The notes under the pieces are model-generated. The model had not been told where the DNA came from and searched no databases. It saw only the letters and a list, made by a program, of their open reading frames with translations. DNA of 5,935 nt from JBHPHA01 sp042569905 (GTDB lineage Bacteria > Patescibacteriota > Minisyncoccia > Moranbacterales > UBA9337). The stretch spans positions 1 through 5,935 of the forward strand of contig JBHPHA010000038.1 of assembly GCA_042569905.1 (NCBI GenBank), read 5' to 3'. Made by a program: the position numbers and the translations under genes. Positions 5,343-5,935 of this stretch are shown one piece after another; position 1 is the stretch's first letter, and each line of letters begins with the position of its first letter.

Positions 5343-5935
5343 ATGGATAAGATCTTTATGAAAAATAGAAAAAATCAGAGAATAGCTGTTCTTGTTGATA
5401 AAAATGAAAATCAAAAAGGATTGGCTTTTGTTGTGCATGGCTTGGGAGGATTTAAGGAGCAAGCGCATATTGAGATATTTGCTGAATCGTTTAAGGAAAA
5501 TGGTTACACTGTAGTAAGATTTGATACAACTAATACTTTTGGGGAAAGTGATGGTGATTATAGTGATGCTACTATGACGAGATCCTATCAGGACCTGGAA
5601 GATGTTATTGAATGGTCAAGAAATCAAATTTGGTATCAGGAGCCATTTGCCTTGGCTGGACACAGCTTAGGTGGTGCTGTGATTATCTTATATGCTGAGG
5701 AGTATTCTGAAAAAGTGAGAGCGTTAGCGCCGATTTCTTCGGCTATTCCTGATCTATATGTTTCTAATATGGACAAAGAAGTTCTTAGGAAATGGAAGGT
5801 GGAAGGTGTGATGGATAAGGGTGAGCGTAATTCAAAACCAGGTTGTTTTATGATTTTGAAATGGAATTTTGTAGAAGACATCAAAAGGCATAAATTATTA
5901 GAAAGGGCTATTGGAATAACAATGCCAATTTTATT
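5343..5935 (+). CDS. Alpha/beta hydrolase, N-terminal part (3' end outside window)
   Basis: The frame is open for 197 codons from ATG to the window edge with no stop. It has the signature of the serine alpha/beta hydrolase fold. VVHGLGG (30-36) supplies the oxyanion-hole strand and loop. YTVVRFDTTNTFGESDG (55-71) matches the strand 'D-x-x-G-x-G-x-S-x-G' region of S33-type esterases and lipases. AGHSLGG (105-111) is the nucleophile elbow with Ser108. ALAPISSAI (127-135) is the following strand. The catalytic Asp and His should lie beyond the window, so activity cannot be judged. There is no signal peptide, hence probably cytoplasmic. It is likely an esterase, acyl hydrolase or peptidase-like enzyme of the S33/feruloyl-esterase-like group, with the substrate unknown. 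The gene follows module copy 3 and has its own Shine-Dalgarno site, which sets the ATG start. Confidence 0.85.
   Translation, partial: MDKIFMKNRKNQRIAVLVDKNENQKGLAFVVHGLGGFKEQAHIEIFAESFKENGYTVVRFDTTNTFGESDGDYSDATMTRSYQDLEDVIEWSRNQIWYQEPFALAGHSLGGAVIILYAEEYSEKVRALAPISSAIPDLYVSNMDKEVLRKWKVEGVMDKGERNSKPGCFMILKWNFVEDIKRHKLLERAIGITMPIL

Overview
The window is AT-rich and almost entirely plus-strand. It holds five protein genes, two of them cut by the window edges. There is no rRNA, tRNA, CRISPR array, transposase or integrase. The organism cannot be fixed from this sequence. A Patescibacteria (CPR) or similar reduced-genome environmental bacterium is a plausible guess, based on three things: AT-rich secreted proteins with no recognised family, a CARDB-like Cys-bearing secreted domain of a type I associate with such genomes, and mixed translation starts (TTG/GTG/ATG, some with strong Shine-Dalgarno sites and some with none). 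No marker gene confirms this.

Layout. 1-324 is the 3' end of a very hydrophobic membrane protein gene. 437-1906 and 1919-2242 form a two-gene unit for exported proteins: a 489-aa secreted protein with a C-terminal CARDB-like domain, then a 107-aa secreted protein with two cysteines and visibly different codon use. A strong intrinsic terminator (2265-2299) closes this unit. 2532-3926 encodes a 464-aa exported protein with two tandem four-cysteine motifs of identical spacing. 4104-5105 encodes a phosphotransferase of the APH/choline-kinase-like fold with an unusual catalytic loop. 5343-5935 is the 5' part of an alpha/beta hydrolase with an intact GHSLGG nucleophile elbow.

The most striking structure is an intergenic module present three times (about 2361-2501, 3964-4073 and 5149-5259), once in every gap from 2242 onward. 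Each copy has a conserved 37-bp core containing the palindrome GTTCGAAC, then an intrinsic-terminator hairpin, then a promoter-like segment in which a (T)GAACT box sits 4-5 bases before a -10 hexamer. Copies 2 and 3 match at 94 of 100 positions by eye, are exactly 1185 bp apart and flank the phosphotransferase gene as direct repeats. All six differences lie in the first 31 positions and the last 69 are identical. The downstream genes therefore look like independent 'terminator-promoter-gene' units joined by a shared module. This suggests a cassette-like array or a dispersed small element. Integron attC core rules are not met, so the mechanism is open.

The genes do not form a recognisable pathway. 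Three of the five encode exported or envelope proteins, and the other two are probable cytoplasmic small-molecule enzymes. The mixture fits an accessory region better than a housekeeping operon.
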